Source: a bacterium
Lineage (GTDB): Bacteria > Bacillota_I > Bacilli_A > RF39 > UBA660
Reading direction: 5' to 3'
Assembly: GCA_004563275.1 (NCBI GenBank)
Contig: SFSZ01000002.1
Location: 1-60,144 of the forward strand
Length of the DNA stretch: 60,144 nucleotides
A model generated the notes under the pieces. It had not been told where the DNA came from. It saw nothing but the letters and a program-made list of their open reading frames with translations, and searched no databases. Numbering within the stretch: the first letter of the stretch is position 1; every line of letters begins with the position of its first letter. The position numbers were made by a program, and so were the translations under genes. Positions 46,207-55,288 of this stretch are shown in pieces.

Positions 46207-46264
46207 TTCTATCCTCCTTCTGGTCTATTCGGCTTTGTATAACAAAGCAAGGAGCTTTCGCTCA
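46207..46264 (-). promoter_or_regulatory. Probable S6:S18 complex-binding leader
   Basis: In the minus-strand leader a GCTTTG/CAAAGC hairpin (46232-46237 with 46243-46248) is followed directly by CGAATAGACC. A CCGA run after a short apical stem is what I recall of the S6:S18 motif reported upstream of rpsF in many bacteria, through which the two proteins repress their own operon. The identification rests on local sequence and position only. Confidence 0.5.
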
Positions 46265-46270
46265 CGAAGT

Positions 46271-46299
46271 ATTATAGCATACACTTTAATTATATGCAA
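46271..46299 (-). promoter_or_regulatory. Promoter of the rpsF-ssb-rpsR operon
   Basis: TTGCAT (46294-46299), 17 bases, TATAAT (46271-46276) with an extended TG, on the minus strand. Confidence 0.85.
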
Positions 46300-46301
46300 A
46301 T

Positions 46302-46330
46302 AAAAAAGTGTTAATAAATTAGCACTTTTA
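46302..46330 (-). terminator. Terminator of ychF
   Basis: An AAAGTG/CACTTT hairpin (46305-46310 with 46323-46328) with a 12-base loop and T6 on the minus strand. Confidence 0.7.
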
Positions 46331-47425
46331 AACATTAAATCTAAAGTAAACAATATCGCCGTCTTGCATAAGATATTCTTTACCTTCTAAACGCATTTTT
46401 CCAGCTTCTTTTACTTTTAATTCACTGCCACATTCTTTTAAATCATCAAATGACATTATTTCAGCTTTAATGAATCCTCTTTGGAAATCTGAATGGATAA
46501 TTCCGGCACATTCTGGTGCTTTCATTCCTTTTTTAAATGTCCATGCACGGCATTCATCTTTTCCGGATGTAAAGAATGTTTGTAATCCTAATAAATCGTA
46601 TGTGGCAAATATTAGTTTATCTAAACCACTATTGGAAATGCCCATTTCTTTTAGGAATTCAGCTTTGTCATCGTCATTCATTTCAGCTAGTTCACTTTCC
46701 ATTTTTGCACATACAACTATGACACTAGCATTTTCTTTTGAGGCATATTCTGATACCATATCTGTATATTTATTGTGTCCTAAAATAGCATCATCTTCGT
46801 CAACATTGGCCATATAAATAATTGGCTTTAATGTTATTAAGCAAAATGGTTTTAGGACTAGTAATTCATCTTTATCAAATTCTAATCTTCTTAAAGGGAT
46901 ATTATGGATAAGAGCATCTTCACATTTTTTTAAGGTTGCAAACTCTAGTAATTCTCCTTTATCTTTAGTCATTTCACATTTTTTAGCTATTTTACCAATT
47001 CGATTTTGAACTATTTCTAAGTCACTGATTGCTAATTCTAAATTAATGATTTCAATGTCTCGGATTGGATCTATTTGTCCTTCTACATGAATAATATCTC
47101 CGTTTTCAAAACATCTTACTACTTCAACTATAGCATCTACTTCTCTAATATGACTTAAGAATTTATTTCCTAATCCTTCTCCTTGAGATGCACCCTTTAC
47201 TAGACCAGCAATATCAGTAAATTCATAAGTTGTAGGTATTGTTCTTTCTGGCAGATATAGATTTTCTAGATATTCTAATCTTGAATCTGGTACAGTTACT
47301 ACTCCAACATTTGGATCTATTGTAGCAAAAGGATAGTTTGCAGCTAAAATATTCTTTTTAGTTATGGCATTAAATAATGTGCTTTTTCCGACATTTGGTA
47401 ATCCAACTATTCCTGCTTTTAACAT
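46328..47425 (-). CDS. ychF: Ribosome-associated ATPase YchF
   Basis: A 365-residue Obg-family protein. G1 GLPNVGKSTLFNAIT, G3 DIAGLVKGAS and the altered G4 (NVDE in place of NKxD), which makes the family ATP-specific, followed by a coiled coil and the C-terminal TGS domain (FFTSGKDECRAWTF to the end). Linked to ribosome function and stress response. Two bases behind the ATP-grasp gene. Confidence 0.97.
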   Translation of the reverse strand: MLKAGIVGLPNVGKSTLFNAITKKNILAANYPFATIDPNVGVVTVPDSRLEYLENLYLPERTIPTTYEFTDIAGLVKGASQGEGLGNKFLSHIREVDAIVEVVRCFENGDIIHVEGQIDPIRDIEIINLELAISDLEIVQNRIGKIAKKCEMTKDKGELLEFATLKKCEDALIHNIPLRRLEFDKDELLVLKPFCLITLKPIIYMANVDEDDAILGHNKYTDMVSEYASKENASVIVVCAKMESELAEMNDDDKAEFLKEMGISNSGLDKLIFATYDLLGLQTFFTSGKDECRAWTFKKGMKAPECAGIIHSDFQRGFIKAEIMSFDDLKECGSELKVKEAGKMRLEGKEYLMQDGDIVYFRFNV

Positions 47426-47427
47426 TT

Positions 47428-48423
47428 TTATTTCTCACTTTCTAGGATTTCTTGTTTGATTTTTTCTAAATCTGGTTTTACTCCTCTTTTATATAGTACT
47501 TGGATGATGTCCATTCCGGGACCACGGTTTCCTTCAATTAATAATGGGCCGTTGTCTGTTATGGCTACATCCCAACCAACGATGTTTACTTTATCATTAA
47601 CTTTGGCTGCTTGGCAAGTCATTTCGACAATTTCTTTCCAGTAAGGTATTTTAAATCCATCTACTTTTACATGAGTTGCGGATGTATATTCACTTTCATT
47701 GTTTTTCTTGTCAATTGTAGGGCCTTCTAATACTCCTTTTTCAATGTTAACTTTTACTCCACATCCGCCTTGGTGAAAATTATCAACAATTGATTTGCCG
47801 GAACCAATACGAACTACAGCAAAAATAACTTCAGCTTTGCCTTTGATACATTTAGTAACTACTCTTACTGTGTTTATACTGTTTGGGCTTAGTTTTGACC
47901 ATTCTTTGTTTTGAATTACTAGTTCTTCAATAAGACAATTATCTTTTTTTAGATTTTCGTAGAATTCATTTATGTCTTTAATATCTTTTGTATCTATTTT
48001 TTCAACATTAGCTCCACCTAAACCAGTTATAGGTTTTCTTACTACTGAATCATGACTTTCAATAAACTTTTTTACTTTAGGTAGACCATCGTCATAACTT
48101 ACACATTTTCTTTTGGTAAATTTTTTAAAATTTTTATGAAAATTTACTTTATTTGAGAAAAATGGAGCATATTCCCAGTTGGCTGCTAAACGATAAAATT
48201 CATGTTGATAGCCAATTGTTGCATATTCTTTTCTTTCTTTCCATGATTTGTCATAAAATTTATAATTTACATAATCTTGTAAGCCCGATTTACAAACTAA
48301 GCAAGATAATCCAGTATCAATAAACATTAATATTGGACTTTTACCATTTGTTTTTGATAAAACTTTTAAATCATCATAGTATCTTTTATAGTTTCCTTTT
48401 AGGGCAAATTTTAATAATCCCAT
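47428..48423 (-). CDS. Sugar-transfer-associated ATP-grasp protein
   Basis: A 331-residue protein of the ATPgrasp_ST family. ATP-grasp features: VRKPITGLGGANVEKI (nucleotide loop), NTVRVVTKCIKG, GGCGVKVNI, and the metal-binding GWDVAITDNGPLLIEGNRGPG. Members occur in envelope polysaccharide clusters and probably ligate a carboxylate to an amine; the substrate is unknown. The ATG at 48421-48423 has AGGAGTGAT upstream; an in-frame GTG overlaps it. Likely cotranscribed with ychF. Confidence 0.88.
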   Translation of the reverse strand: MGLLKFALKGNYKRYYDDLKVLSKTNGKSPILMFIDTGLSCLVCKSGLQDYVNYKFYDKSWKERKEYATIGYQHEFYRLAANWEYAPFFSNKVNFHKNFKKFTKRKCVSYDDGLPKVKKFIESHDSVVRKPITGLGGANVEKIDTKDIKDINEFYENLKKDNCLIEELVIQNKEWSKLSPNSINTVRVVTKCIKGKAEVIFAVVRIGSGKSIVDNFHQGGCGVKVNIEKGVLEGPTIDKKNNESEYTSATHVKVDGFKIPYWKEIVEMTCQAAKVNDKVNIVGWDVAITDNGPLLIEGNRGPGMDIIQVLYKRGVKPDLEKIKQEILESEK

Positions 48424-48459
48424 AGTTATCACTCCTATGTTTTAGTATATCATATTTTG

Positions 48460-48488
48460 AAAAAAAGATTGACATAACGTCAATCTTA
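48460..48488 (-). terminator. Terminator of the HtrA-like protease gene
   Basis: AAGATTGAC/GTCAATCTT nine-base-pair stem with T tract on the minus strand. Confidence 0.85.
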
Positions 48489-49595
48489 ATTTGCTTTTTC
48501 AGTTAATTTAATATTTAAAGTTTCTTCTTTTGTTCCTCTTATTATTGTTACTTTTACTTTGTCACCAACACTATATGTATATAAATAGTATTTTAAGAAT
48601 GAAGAATTTTTGATATCGTGATCGCCAAATTTAGTAATTACATCGCCTTGTTTAATGCCCGCGTTATCGGCAACGCTTCCTTTTTGGACGTATGCAACTA
48701 CAGCACCTTCTTTAATAGATGAATTAATACTAAATCCGTATTGGTACATAGCTTCGGTATTATTAATATCAACAAAGCCTATTCCTAATAATGGTCTTTC
48801 AATTTTTCCATCAGTAATAATGTTTTCAGCAACTTTAGTAGCATCTTCAATTGGAATAGCGAAGCCCATTCCTTCAACTCCACTACTTACTAATTTCATA
48901 TTAGTAATTCCGATTACTTCTCCGTTAGAGTTAGCAATTGGTCCACCTGAGTTTCCAGAGTTTATTGCAGCATCGGTTTGAATAACTTTCATAACCCAAC
49001 TATTTGTATTATTACTTCCTGAATTTACTTCTACTAATCGGTCTTTACCACTTAGGATTCCTCTGGTTACAGTCCAAGAGTATTCTGATTCTAAAGGTGC
49101 ACCGATAGTAAATACTGTATCTCCTAATCTTGCTTTTTCTGAAGAACCTAAGTCAGCAACTTTAATAATTTTATCTTTATCTATTGATAATACAGCAATA
49201 TCTGCATATTCATCTGATCCAACTACTTTAACATTGTATGTCTTATCATTTGTAAATTTAACTTTTATTGTGTCATATCCCGATACAACGTGATGATTTG
49301 TTAAGATGTATGCGGTATTACCTTCTACTTTATAAACAAAACCTGTTCCACTACTTTGTAAATATCCTTTTTTGTAGCTTCCTACAACTACAACTGAGTC
49401 ATATAATTTTTCTACTGCATCTGCTATCCCATTTTCATTTATTGTTACTTCTTTTTCTAGCTTATTAACTACTGTTTGGCTAAATAAACCATGTTCAGTA
49501 ATGAAGTAATACATTACACCAGCGCCTAATAATAAACATACTGTAGCGATTATTGGTATGATTATTCTGTTATTGTTTTTACTTTTCTTTTCCAC
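48486..49595 (-). CDS. htrA: HtrA/DegP-like membrane-anchored serine protease
   Basis: A 369-residue S1C protease: cytoplasmic tail, one membrane helix (about 11-31), chymotrypsin-like domain with catalytic His in LTNHHVV, Asp in EYADIAVL and Ser in NSGNSGGPI, and one C-terminal PDZ domain (AVVAYVQKGSVADNAGIKQG). It handles misfolded proteins at the outer membrane surface. In Bacillus htrC follows walJ; here the gene is 8 kb away. A GAAGGTGAAAA site precedes the start. Confidence 0.95.
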   Translation of the reverse strand: MEKKSKNNNRIIIPIIATVCLLLGAGVMYYFITEHGLFSQTVVNKLEKEVTINENGIADAVEKLYDSVVVVGSYKKGYLQSSGTGFVYKVEGNTAYILTNHHVVSGYDTIKVKFTNDKTYNVKVVGSDEYADIAVLSIDKDKIIKVADLGSSEKARLGDTVFTIGAPLESEYSWTVTRGILSGKDRLVEVNSGSNNTNSWVMKVIQTDAAINSGNSGGPIANSNGEVIGITNMKLVSSGVEGMGFAIPIEDATKVAENIITDGKIERPLLGIGFVDINNTEAMYQYGFSINSSIKEGAVVAYVQKGSVADNAGIKQGDVITKFGDHDIKNSSFLKYYLYTYSVGDKVKVTIIRGTKEETLNIKLTEKAN

Positions 49596-49605
49596 ATTTT
49601 CACCT

Positions 49606-50535
49606 TCAATAATTTAAAATATCTTTGTAATTTACTGGAAATCCCATCGTTTCCAATACTTTATTTACACTTATTGTGTGTAATTTTCCAGCAAGTATAT
49701 CTAACTCATAACTAAATTCACTAACTAATAATCTAAATTCATCTGGTCTTAATAATCTTTTTAATATTATTATTAAAGCAAATAAATCATCTTTACCGTA
49801 TATGTATTCTCCATCTAGAATTGGAATATCAAGTGCTGCGTGATATTTTGTATCATCAATTTCTTTTTGAGTCCTATGATCTAACAAGATATCTTCATGA
49901 GCACATAAATTACGGTAATTAGCAAGTATTGGTAAATATGTTATAAGATTTTCAACACTTACATTGTAAATATCTGATATTGCTTCTTGATCTGCTCTTT
50001 TCATAATGGTAAATAATTCACTAACTATTCCGAATGACAGAACTTTAACGACAATCCATAATGGAACATATCCATAATTATTTATGTAATGACTGGTAGC
50101 TGCATGTTGTGAACCGTTAATTCTAATTTGTCTTTTCATCTTTTTTAACAGGTCATTAACTTGACGTTGTTTTTCGGGATTACTGGTAAAGTTAGAACTT
50201 TTTAAATAATCTTTTTCACGATAACCATATTGTTTTGATAATTGATATGAGAAAATACTTTTCATATTATTTTCAATAATAAGTAAATTTTTAAATATTA
50301 TGTTTCTTATTTGACGGTCAAAGTTAAATACTGCATACAATTCCTTAAAATTAGTATTTGGAAGAAATTGTCTATTAACATTGCTTTTAAAAAATAAGAA
50401 ACGATATCCACTTAAAAAGAAATAATTTTCTCTTATCAAAATATCTTTAGCAAAATCAATATCATCTATAATCATGCCTTTATTTTGAAGTATTAATATT
50501 TGCTCATCAATTGTTCTAAATACTTTTACTTTCAT
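49606..50535 (-). CDS. Abi family (AbiD/AbiF-like) HEPN protein
   Basis: A 309-residue member of the Abi_2 family (PF07751), linked to abortive phage infection. N-terminal pattern TIDEQILILQNKGMIIDD and NYFFLSGYRF, the NFDRQIRNIIF helix and the catalytic HEPN motif YRNLCAHE with Arg208 and His213 (R-x4-H), the signature of HEPN ribonucleases. Many members need no partner gene, and none is seen. It sits between htrA and cwlD with its own extended -10 promoter, so it looks like a small independent defence insertion in a housekeeping region (inference). Confidence 0.88.
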   Translation of the reverse strand: MKVKVFRTIDEQILILQNKGMIIDDIDFAKDILIRENYFFLSGYRFLFFKSNVNRQFLPNTNFKELYAVFNFDRQIRNIIFKNLLIIENNMKSIFSYQLSKQYGYREKDYLKSSNFTSNPEKQRQVNDLLKKMKRQIRINGSQHAATSHYINNYGYVPLWIVVKVLSFGIVSELFTIMKRADQEAISDIYNVSVENLITYLPILANYRNLCAHEDILLDHRTQKEIDDTKYHAALDIPILDGEYIYGKDDLFALIIILKRLLRPDEFRLLVSEFSYELDILAGKLHTISVNKVLETMGFPVNYKDILNY

Positions 50536-50553
50536 TATTCCACCTATTATAGA

Positions 50554-50562
50554 ATTATATCA
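50554..50562 (-). promoter_or_regulatory. Extended -10 promoter of the Abi gene
   Basis: TGATATAAT on the minus strand, about 20 bases before the start codon and its AGGTGG site. Confidence 0.55.
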
Positions 50563-50611
50563 CATATTGCACTTAAATAATACTTGTTTAATATGAAAAA
50601 TTTATGAAATA

Positions 50612-51268
50612 TTAACTAAAATACTTAATTATTGATTGAGTTATAACTGCAGATAATTCTTTTTGGTATTTGGGATTTGTTAAATTTGTCAAATCTTTTT
50701 TATTTGATAAAAAGCCACATTCAACTAAGATTCCTGGTATGTTTAACTTATTATACATATAAGTATTGGTAGTTATTTTTATTTTACGTTTTGAATTGGT
50801 AAATCTATTTAAGTCTTCTTGGATTGTCTTGGCCATTTTTTCATTTTTGGAATTTGCATTTGAATAAAAAACTTGAGGACCATAATATTTGGGATTTGAA
50901 TAATTATTTTGATGAACTGAAATATACATATCAGCATTAGAATTATTAATTAATGCGATTCTGCTATCAAAATCGCTTTTTTTACGCCTGGTAGCATTTG
51001 GTTTACTTAAATCAGCATCATCGGTTCTAGTTAATAATACTACTGCTCCAACATTTTCTAATTCTTTTTTTAATTTGTAAGTTATTGCTAAATTGATGTC
51101 TTTTTCTTTTATTTCATTTGCTGATGCTCCAGCATCTTTACCACCATGGCCACTATCAATAATTATAGTTTTTCCAACTAGAGGAAAGGTTGTTACATTA
51201 GCTTTAACTTTAAATATTGTTAATATAATAAAACAAGTAATTAATAATATTATTAATATTTTCTTCAT
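50612..51268 (-). CDS. cwlD: N-acetylmuramoyl-L-alanine amidase (CwlD-like)
   Basis: A 218-residue amidase_3 enzyme with an N-terminal signal anchor (about 3-22). Zinc ligands: His in IIDSGHGGKDAGA, Glu in IKEKDIN and His in SVHQNNYS; the catalytic Glu is in ILVECGFLSN. Size and domain content match CwlD, which makes muramic lactam in spore cortex so that germination enzymes can recognise it. With gerQ it supports endospore formation. Ribosome binding is weak (AAAG). Confidence 0.85.
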   Translation of the reverse strand: MKKILIILLITCFIILTIFKVKANVTTFPLVGKTIIIDSGHGGKDAGASANEIKEKDINLAITYKLKKELENVGAVVLLTRTDDADLSKPNATRRKKSDFDSRIALINNSNADMYISVHQNNYSNPKYYGPQVFYSNANSKNEKMAKTIQEDLNRFTNSKRKIKITTNTYMYNKLNIPGILVECGFLSNKKDLTNLTNPKYQKELSAVITQSIIKYFS

Positions 51269-51281
51269 ACTTTATTGTATT

Positions 51282-51308
51282 AAAAAAATGACAAAATAAT
51301 GTCATTTT
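51282..51308 (-). terminator. Terminator of yitT-like gene
   Basis: AAATGAC/GTCATTT stem with eight-base loop, T7 on the minus strand. Confidence 0.8.
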
Positions 51309-52150
51309 AATTGTTTTTCTTTTTTTAGAGTTACATTTTTATTTAATGATTCATATGTATCAATAATTGAAATAAAGGCATTAGGATCGATAATACTTAT
51401 ACCTTCTCTAATACGGTAATAATCTTTTGTATCGATTACTGACATAATGATTTTGCTTTTTTGATTGGAATATCCACCTTTTACACTGAATTCTGTATAA
51501 TCATAGTTTAAATCATTAATAATATAGTTTTTAACTTCTTTTTCTTTTTCAGTTATGATAAAGAATGTTTTTGAAGAACTAACACCAATTTTAGATTTTG
51601 TAGCTAAATAGTGAATCATAAATACAGTGATAGCACTATATACCATAAAATTAAAATCTAATGTAATAAATGTCAGAATTAAAATAATTGCTTCAACTAT
51701 ATAAGTAAATATTCTATTTCTAACTTTTTGAATGCCATGAATTAAGTCTTGAATGATTTCTAAACCACCAATACGATAACCTTCTTTATAAATCATATTA
51801 TTTCCGTATCCAGTTAGGAAGGAACCCGTTATGACCGCTATGATTGTTTCCATTTGCTCCATTATTTGAATGTTATTATATTGATCAAAAATATATATAA
51901 ATATTGGAATTAAAATACTAGGAATTAAATATCTTTTTGCTCCTTTAGTACCTGAAATTATATAACTGATAGTTAAAAAGAAAAGATTAAATATTAAAAT
52001 AAATATTGATGGTTCACAATTAAATTTAAAATTTAATAATTCGCCAATTCCAAATATTCCATTTGATACTATTTTGTATGGAAGAAATATAAAACTATAT
52101 GATAGTGCGATTATTAGTGATCCTATAACTAAATTAAAATACTTTTTCAT
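51302..52150 (-). CDS. YitT family membrane protein (DUF161 plus DUF2179)
   Basis: A 282-residue protein with five or six membrane helices (YKIVSNGIFGIGELLNF, the VITGSFLTGYGNNMIY helix, GGLEIIQDLI) and a C-terminal cytosolic DUF2179 domain (about 205-275; SKTFFIITEKEKEVKNYI). Function unknown; paralogues are numerous in Bacilli. Three bases behind prfB, so cotranscribed. Confidence 0.92.
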   Translation of the reverse strand: MKKYFNLVIGSLIIALSYSFIFLPYKIVSNGIFGIGELLNFKFNCEPSIFILIFNLFFLTISYIISGTKGAKRYLIPSILIPIFIYIFDQYNNIQIMEQMETIIAVITGSFLTGYGNNMIYKEGYRIGGLEIIQDLIHGIQKVRNRIFTYIVEAIILILTFITLDFNFMVYSAITVFMIHYLATKSKIGVSSSKTFFIITEKEKEVKNYIINDLNYDYTEFSVKGGYSNQKSKIIMSVIDTKDYYRIREGISIIDPNAFISIIDTYESLNKNVTLKKEKQLK

Positions 52151-52153
52151 TTT

Positions 52154-53246
52154 TTACCTCTTTATTCTTAAATAAGCTTCCATGAATGGAAGTATATTAC
52201 CATTTAACACCCCATCTGCGTTATAATCTTCATAATTTGTTCTAACATCTTTTACTAATTTATACGGTTCTAATGTATAATTTCTTATTTGACTGCCAAA
52301 TTCAATGTTAATATGACTTTTTAATTTATCAATATCTTTTTCATTTGATTGTTCTAATAATTGTTCTAATTTACTTGTTAATACTGACATTGCAGTTGCT
52401 TTATTTTTTATTTGACTTCTTTCATTTTGACATGTTACTACAATGCCGGTTGGAATATGAGTAATTCTTACTGCTGAATCGGTAGTGTTTACACCTTGTC
52501 CACCTTTTCCACTACTTCTATATACATCTACTCTGATATCGTCAGGATTGATAGTAACATTAGTTGTTTGCTCTAATTCTGGAATGACTGTTACTGCCGC
52601 AAATGATGTATGTCTTCTGGCATTTGAATCAAATGGACTAATTCTTACTAAACGATGAACGCCTTGTTCTCCTTTGAAATATCCATAAGCATGATCACCA
52701 CTTATTTTTATTGTAACACTTTTGATGCCAGCCTCTTCTCCTTTTTGGAAATCCAGTTCTTCATATGTGTAATTATTTTTATCACAAAACATTTCATACA
52801 TTCTTAATAACATAGATGCCCAATCACAAGCTTCAGTACCACCAGCACCAGGATGAATTTCTAAATAACATGAAAGATTATCATATTTTCCATTTAAGAG
52901 CATTTCAGTTTCTAATTTTTCGTAATCAGATTTAATATTATTAAAATTTTCTTCTAATTCATTAACCTCATTTATATCGTTGTCATTTAGGATTGACAGT
53001 AAATCTAATGAAGAAGCAATATTACTTTTTAATTCATTAAATTTATTTACTAATTTTTTTAAATTGGTTAATTCATTGTTGATTTGATTTGCTTTGGTTG
53101 GATCTGACCAAATTCCTTCTTCTTGTAATTTTTGTTCTAATTCACTTATTTTAAGATTTTTATTATCTAAGTCAAAGTGACCTCCCAAGTGAGATTAGTT
53201 TTTCATTAATTAATAAATATTCATTGGTTAAAGTTATTTTATCCAT
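52154..53246 (-). CDS. prfB: Peptide chain release factor 2, expressed by programmed +1 frameshift
   Basis: RF2 releases peptides at UGA and UAA. A first frame starts at the ATG at 53244-53246 (site AAGAGGTG) and encodes 24 residues, ending with CTT and the stop TGA (53172-53174). Slipping one base at CTTTGA continues as Asp-Leu-Asp-Asn-Lys in the main frame, giving about 363 residues. An internal Shine-Dalgarno-like GGGAGGT lies just upstream of CTT, as in other bacteria. The main frame shows the SPF tripeptide in RISPFDSNARR and the GGQ motif in SGKGGQGVNTTDS. RF2 thus limits its own level, and UGA is a stop codon here. Confidence 0.96.
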
Positions 53247-53299
53247 TGTTTTCACCTCTTAAAGTATAACAAAAATATTTATTTTGATAAAGTTTTATT

Positions 53300-53995
53300 T
53301 TAGTCACAATTGTCTTTTAATGATAATGGAATTTTATAAGTAGTTATTTTACCATTTTTATCAGTTGCATTTATAAGTAATGATAATGTATTTTCTTTAT
53401 AATTATGGCAAGTTCTGATGTAGTTATCGATGTGAAATGATGTGTCTGATAAAAATTCTTCTAATAAAATTGGATCATCTTGATTATATATGATTGAATC
53501 AATTTTTGTTTCAGTTAAATTATTTGTTTCGTATAAGATACATTCTATTTCGGTATATTCCGTGTTATCGGTTCCACCACAATAATTAATGCTAGATATA
53601 TATATTGATGATTTCTTATCGTTATAAGCGATACTGCCTGTAATATTGAAATGATCGCAGTTTGCAGTAAGAGTTTTAAATTCAAAATTATTTTTTTTGT
53701 TTAGTAATATTATGGTAATTATAAAAATTATAATTAACAAAATTACAGTAAATATTATATATTTAATTGATTTATTCTTGATTGGGGTTAGATTGCCATC
53801 TAATAAATCATTGATATCAATATTATAATCATCACATATTTGTTTTAAAAGTGACATATCAGGTAAATTTTTACCATTTTCCCATTTGCTTACTGCTTGA
53901 TATGTTACGTTATATTTTTCAGCAAAAGCTGATTGAGTTAAATTGCTTTTTTGACGAATTTCTTTGATTGTTTTGCCAATTTTTTCTTGGTTCAT
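53300..53995 (-). CDS. Membrane-anchored XRE-family regulator
   Basis: A 231-residue protein. Helix-turn-helix at residues 5-60 (NLTQSAFAEKYNVTYQAVSKWE), then one membrane helix (about 78-99) and an external domain of about 130 residues (HFNITGSIAYN, beta-rich) not recognised. Such one-component membrane regulators sense the outside and bind DNA from the membrane. AAAGGA precedes the start. It begins the accessory stretch up to 57 kb. Confidence 0.82.
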   Translation of the reverse strand: MNQEKIGKTIKEIRQKSNLTQSAFAEKYNVTYQAVSKWENGKNLPDMSLLKQICDDYNIDINDLLDGNLTPIKNKSIKYIIFTVILLIIIFIITIILLNKKNNFEFKTLTANCDHFNITGSIAYNDKKSSIYISSINYCGGTDNTEYTEIECILYETNNLTETKIDSIIYNQDDPILLEEFLSDTSFHIDNYIRTCHNYKENTLSLLINATDKNGKITTYKIPLSLKDNCD

Positions 53996-54027
53996 ATAAT
54001 CATTCCTTTGCTGATAATATTATATCA

Positions 54028-54055
54028 TAAAAAAAGAGTAAATAATTACTCTTAT
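54028..54055 (-). terminator. Terminator of the rhodanese/lipoprotein pair
   Basis: An AAGAGTAA/TTACTCTT hairpin with four-base loop and T7 on the minus strand. Confidence 0.8.
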
Positions 54056-54498
54056 TAAGTTAGATATATATAGTTGTTAAGCCAATTATCAAATTTTGTC
54101 TCATCTTGATATATTTCATAATCTGCATCACTCTCAGCATCTAGATATGTTATTATTTTACCATTTTTAATAATAACTACTGATGGGGCAAATTTTACTG
54201 TATCAGAAATAAATGTTTTTTTCATTTCGTCATAAGTTAATGAATATACGTCCAATTTGTATTTTTTGAATACATTTTTAAATATATCTTCACATGGAGT
54301 TGGAAATGTACAAAAGTAATTATATGTATATACAATATAACTTTCTTTTTGCTCTTCTAATTCTTTGATTGTTTTTGATGTAGCTGAGATAAAGTCTCCT
54401 TGGTTATAATATTTTTTATCAAGATAGAATTTGTTAGAATTAGAACATCCTGTTAATAAAATAATTCCAACTATTAGCAAGAATATTTTTTTCTTCAT
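54055..54498 (-). CDS. Thioredoxin-fold lipoprotein with atypical C-x5-C
   Basis: A 147-residue lipoprotein with lipobox LTGC (Cys18). The mature part follows a thioredoxin-like layout: strand YIVYTYNYF, a possible active-site loop CTFPTPCED with two Cys five residues apart instead of CxxC, and the cis-Pro strand FAPSVVIIKNGK. It may be a redox or bacteriocin-accessory-like protein at the outer face of the membrane; activity is unproven. It starts two bases behind the rhodanese gene, so the two probably act together. Confidence 0.7.
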   Translation of the reverse strand: MKKKIFLLIVGIILLTGCSNSNKFYLDKKYYNQGDFISATSKTIKELEEQKESYIVYTYNYFCTFPTPCEDIFKNVFKKYKLDVYSLTYDEMKKTFISDTVKFAPSVVIIKNGKIITYLDAESDADYEIYQDETKFDNWLNNYIYLT

Positions 54499-54499
54499 A

Positions 54500-55195
54500 T
54501 TATGCCTTATGAAGTGAAGTAAAATCTATATCATGATAGTTTACTTTCCAAAAGTCGTATGTTGGTTCTGAGAATGATTCGTTTTTTACTTTGACATTGT
54601 TATCACCATTATAATACCAATATCCACCAATGTTATAAATTTTATCTTTATCCCAACCTAAGGCAATAAGCATTTTCTTTGTGTCTCCAGCATAACCACC
54701 AGCACCACACATTAAAAATATAATCTTATCTTTAGGAAATAAATATTCTAAAATTTGCATTGATTCTTTATAATTTGCTTTGTAAGAGTTATCTTTTAAA
54801 GTAAATAATGTTTTACCTTGATAAGTATTACCGATTTGTTCTGGTAAATTATTAACGTTAACTAAATATGGATATGGTACAACTTCAAAGCCTTTTATAA
54901 ATCCTGAAAGATATGAATCACCACCTATTTCTTCATAATTAGCTGGATCTTTTAACATTCTAACGTCACGATAAACGATGTCAGTTCTATTTAAGTAGTT
55001 GTCAATATTTGATTCATTAATATTTTTGTCGATACCAAAATCTCCTCTTAAGCCTGTTGTTACTTCTGGTTTTGGTAATGGTTTAATAGTATTTTGTTTT
55101 TCACTATTAGTATTAATTATTATATAGGTTATTAACCCAATAATTATTAAGACCATAACTATAATAATAATTTTGGAATATTTTTCCTTTTTCAT
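54500..55195 (-). CDS. Membrane-anchored rhodanese-like protein
   Basis: A 231-residue protein: basic start, one membrane helix (about 8-27), a Pro-rich linker and an extracytoplasmic rhodanese domain (about 70-210). The active-site loop is FLMCGAGGYAGDTKKML with one Cys, the family's sulfur-carrying or redox residue. The preceding aspartate-rich YRDVR motif also fits rhodanese. Two ATG codons stand in tandem; the second leaves five bases after AAAGGAG and is preferred. Function outside the membrane is unknown. Confidence 0.75.
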   Translation of the reverse strand: MKKEKYSKIIIIVMVLIIIGLITYIIINTNSEKQNTIKPLPKPEVTTGLRGDFGIDKNINESNIDNYLNRTDIVYRDVRMLKDPANYEEIGGDSYLSGFIKGFEVVPYPYLVNVNNLPEQIGNTYQGKTLFTLKDNSYKANYKESMQILEYLFPKDKIIFLMCGAGGYAGDTKKMLIALGWDKDKIYNIGGYWYYNGDNNVKVKNESFSEPTYDFWKVNYHDIDFTSLHKA

Positions 55196-55255
55196 CATTG
55201 CTCCTTTCTTGAATTAAATATATATTATTTTAAAAATATAATACATATATTAAGA

Positions 55256-55288
55256 GTTGAAAAAACTCAACTAGAGGTTGAGTTTGAT
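55256..55288 (-). terminator. Terminator of the CmpB-type gene
   Basis: An ACTCAAC/GTTGAGT hairpin with a CTCTA loop and T6 on the minus strand. Confidence 0.85.
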
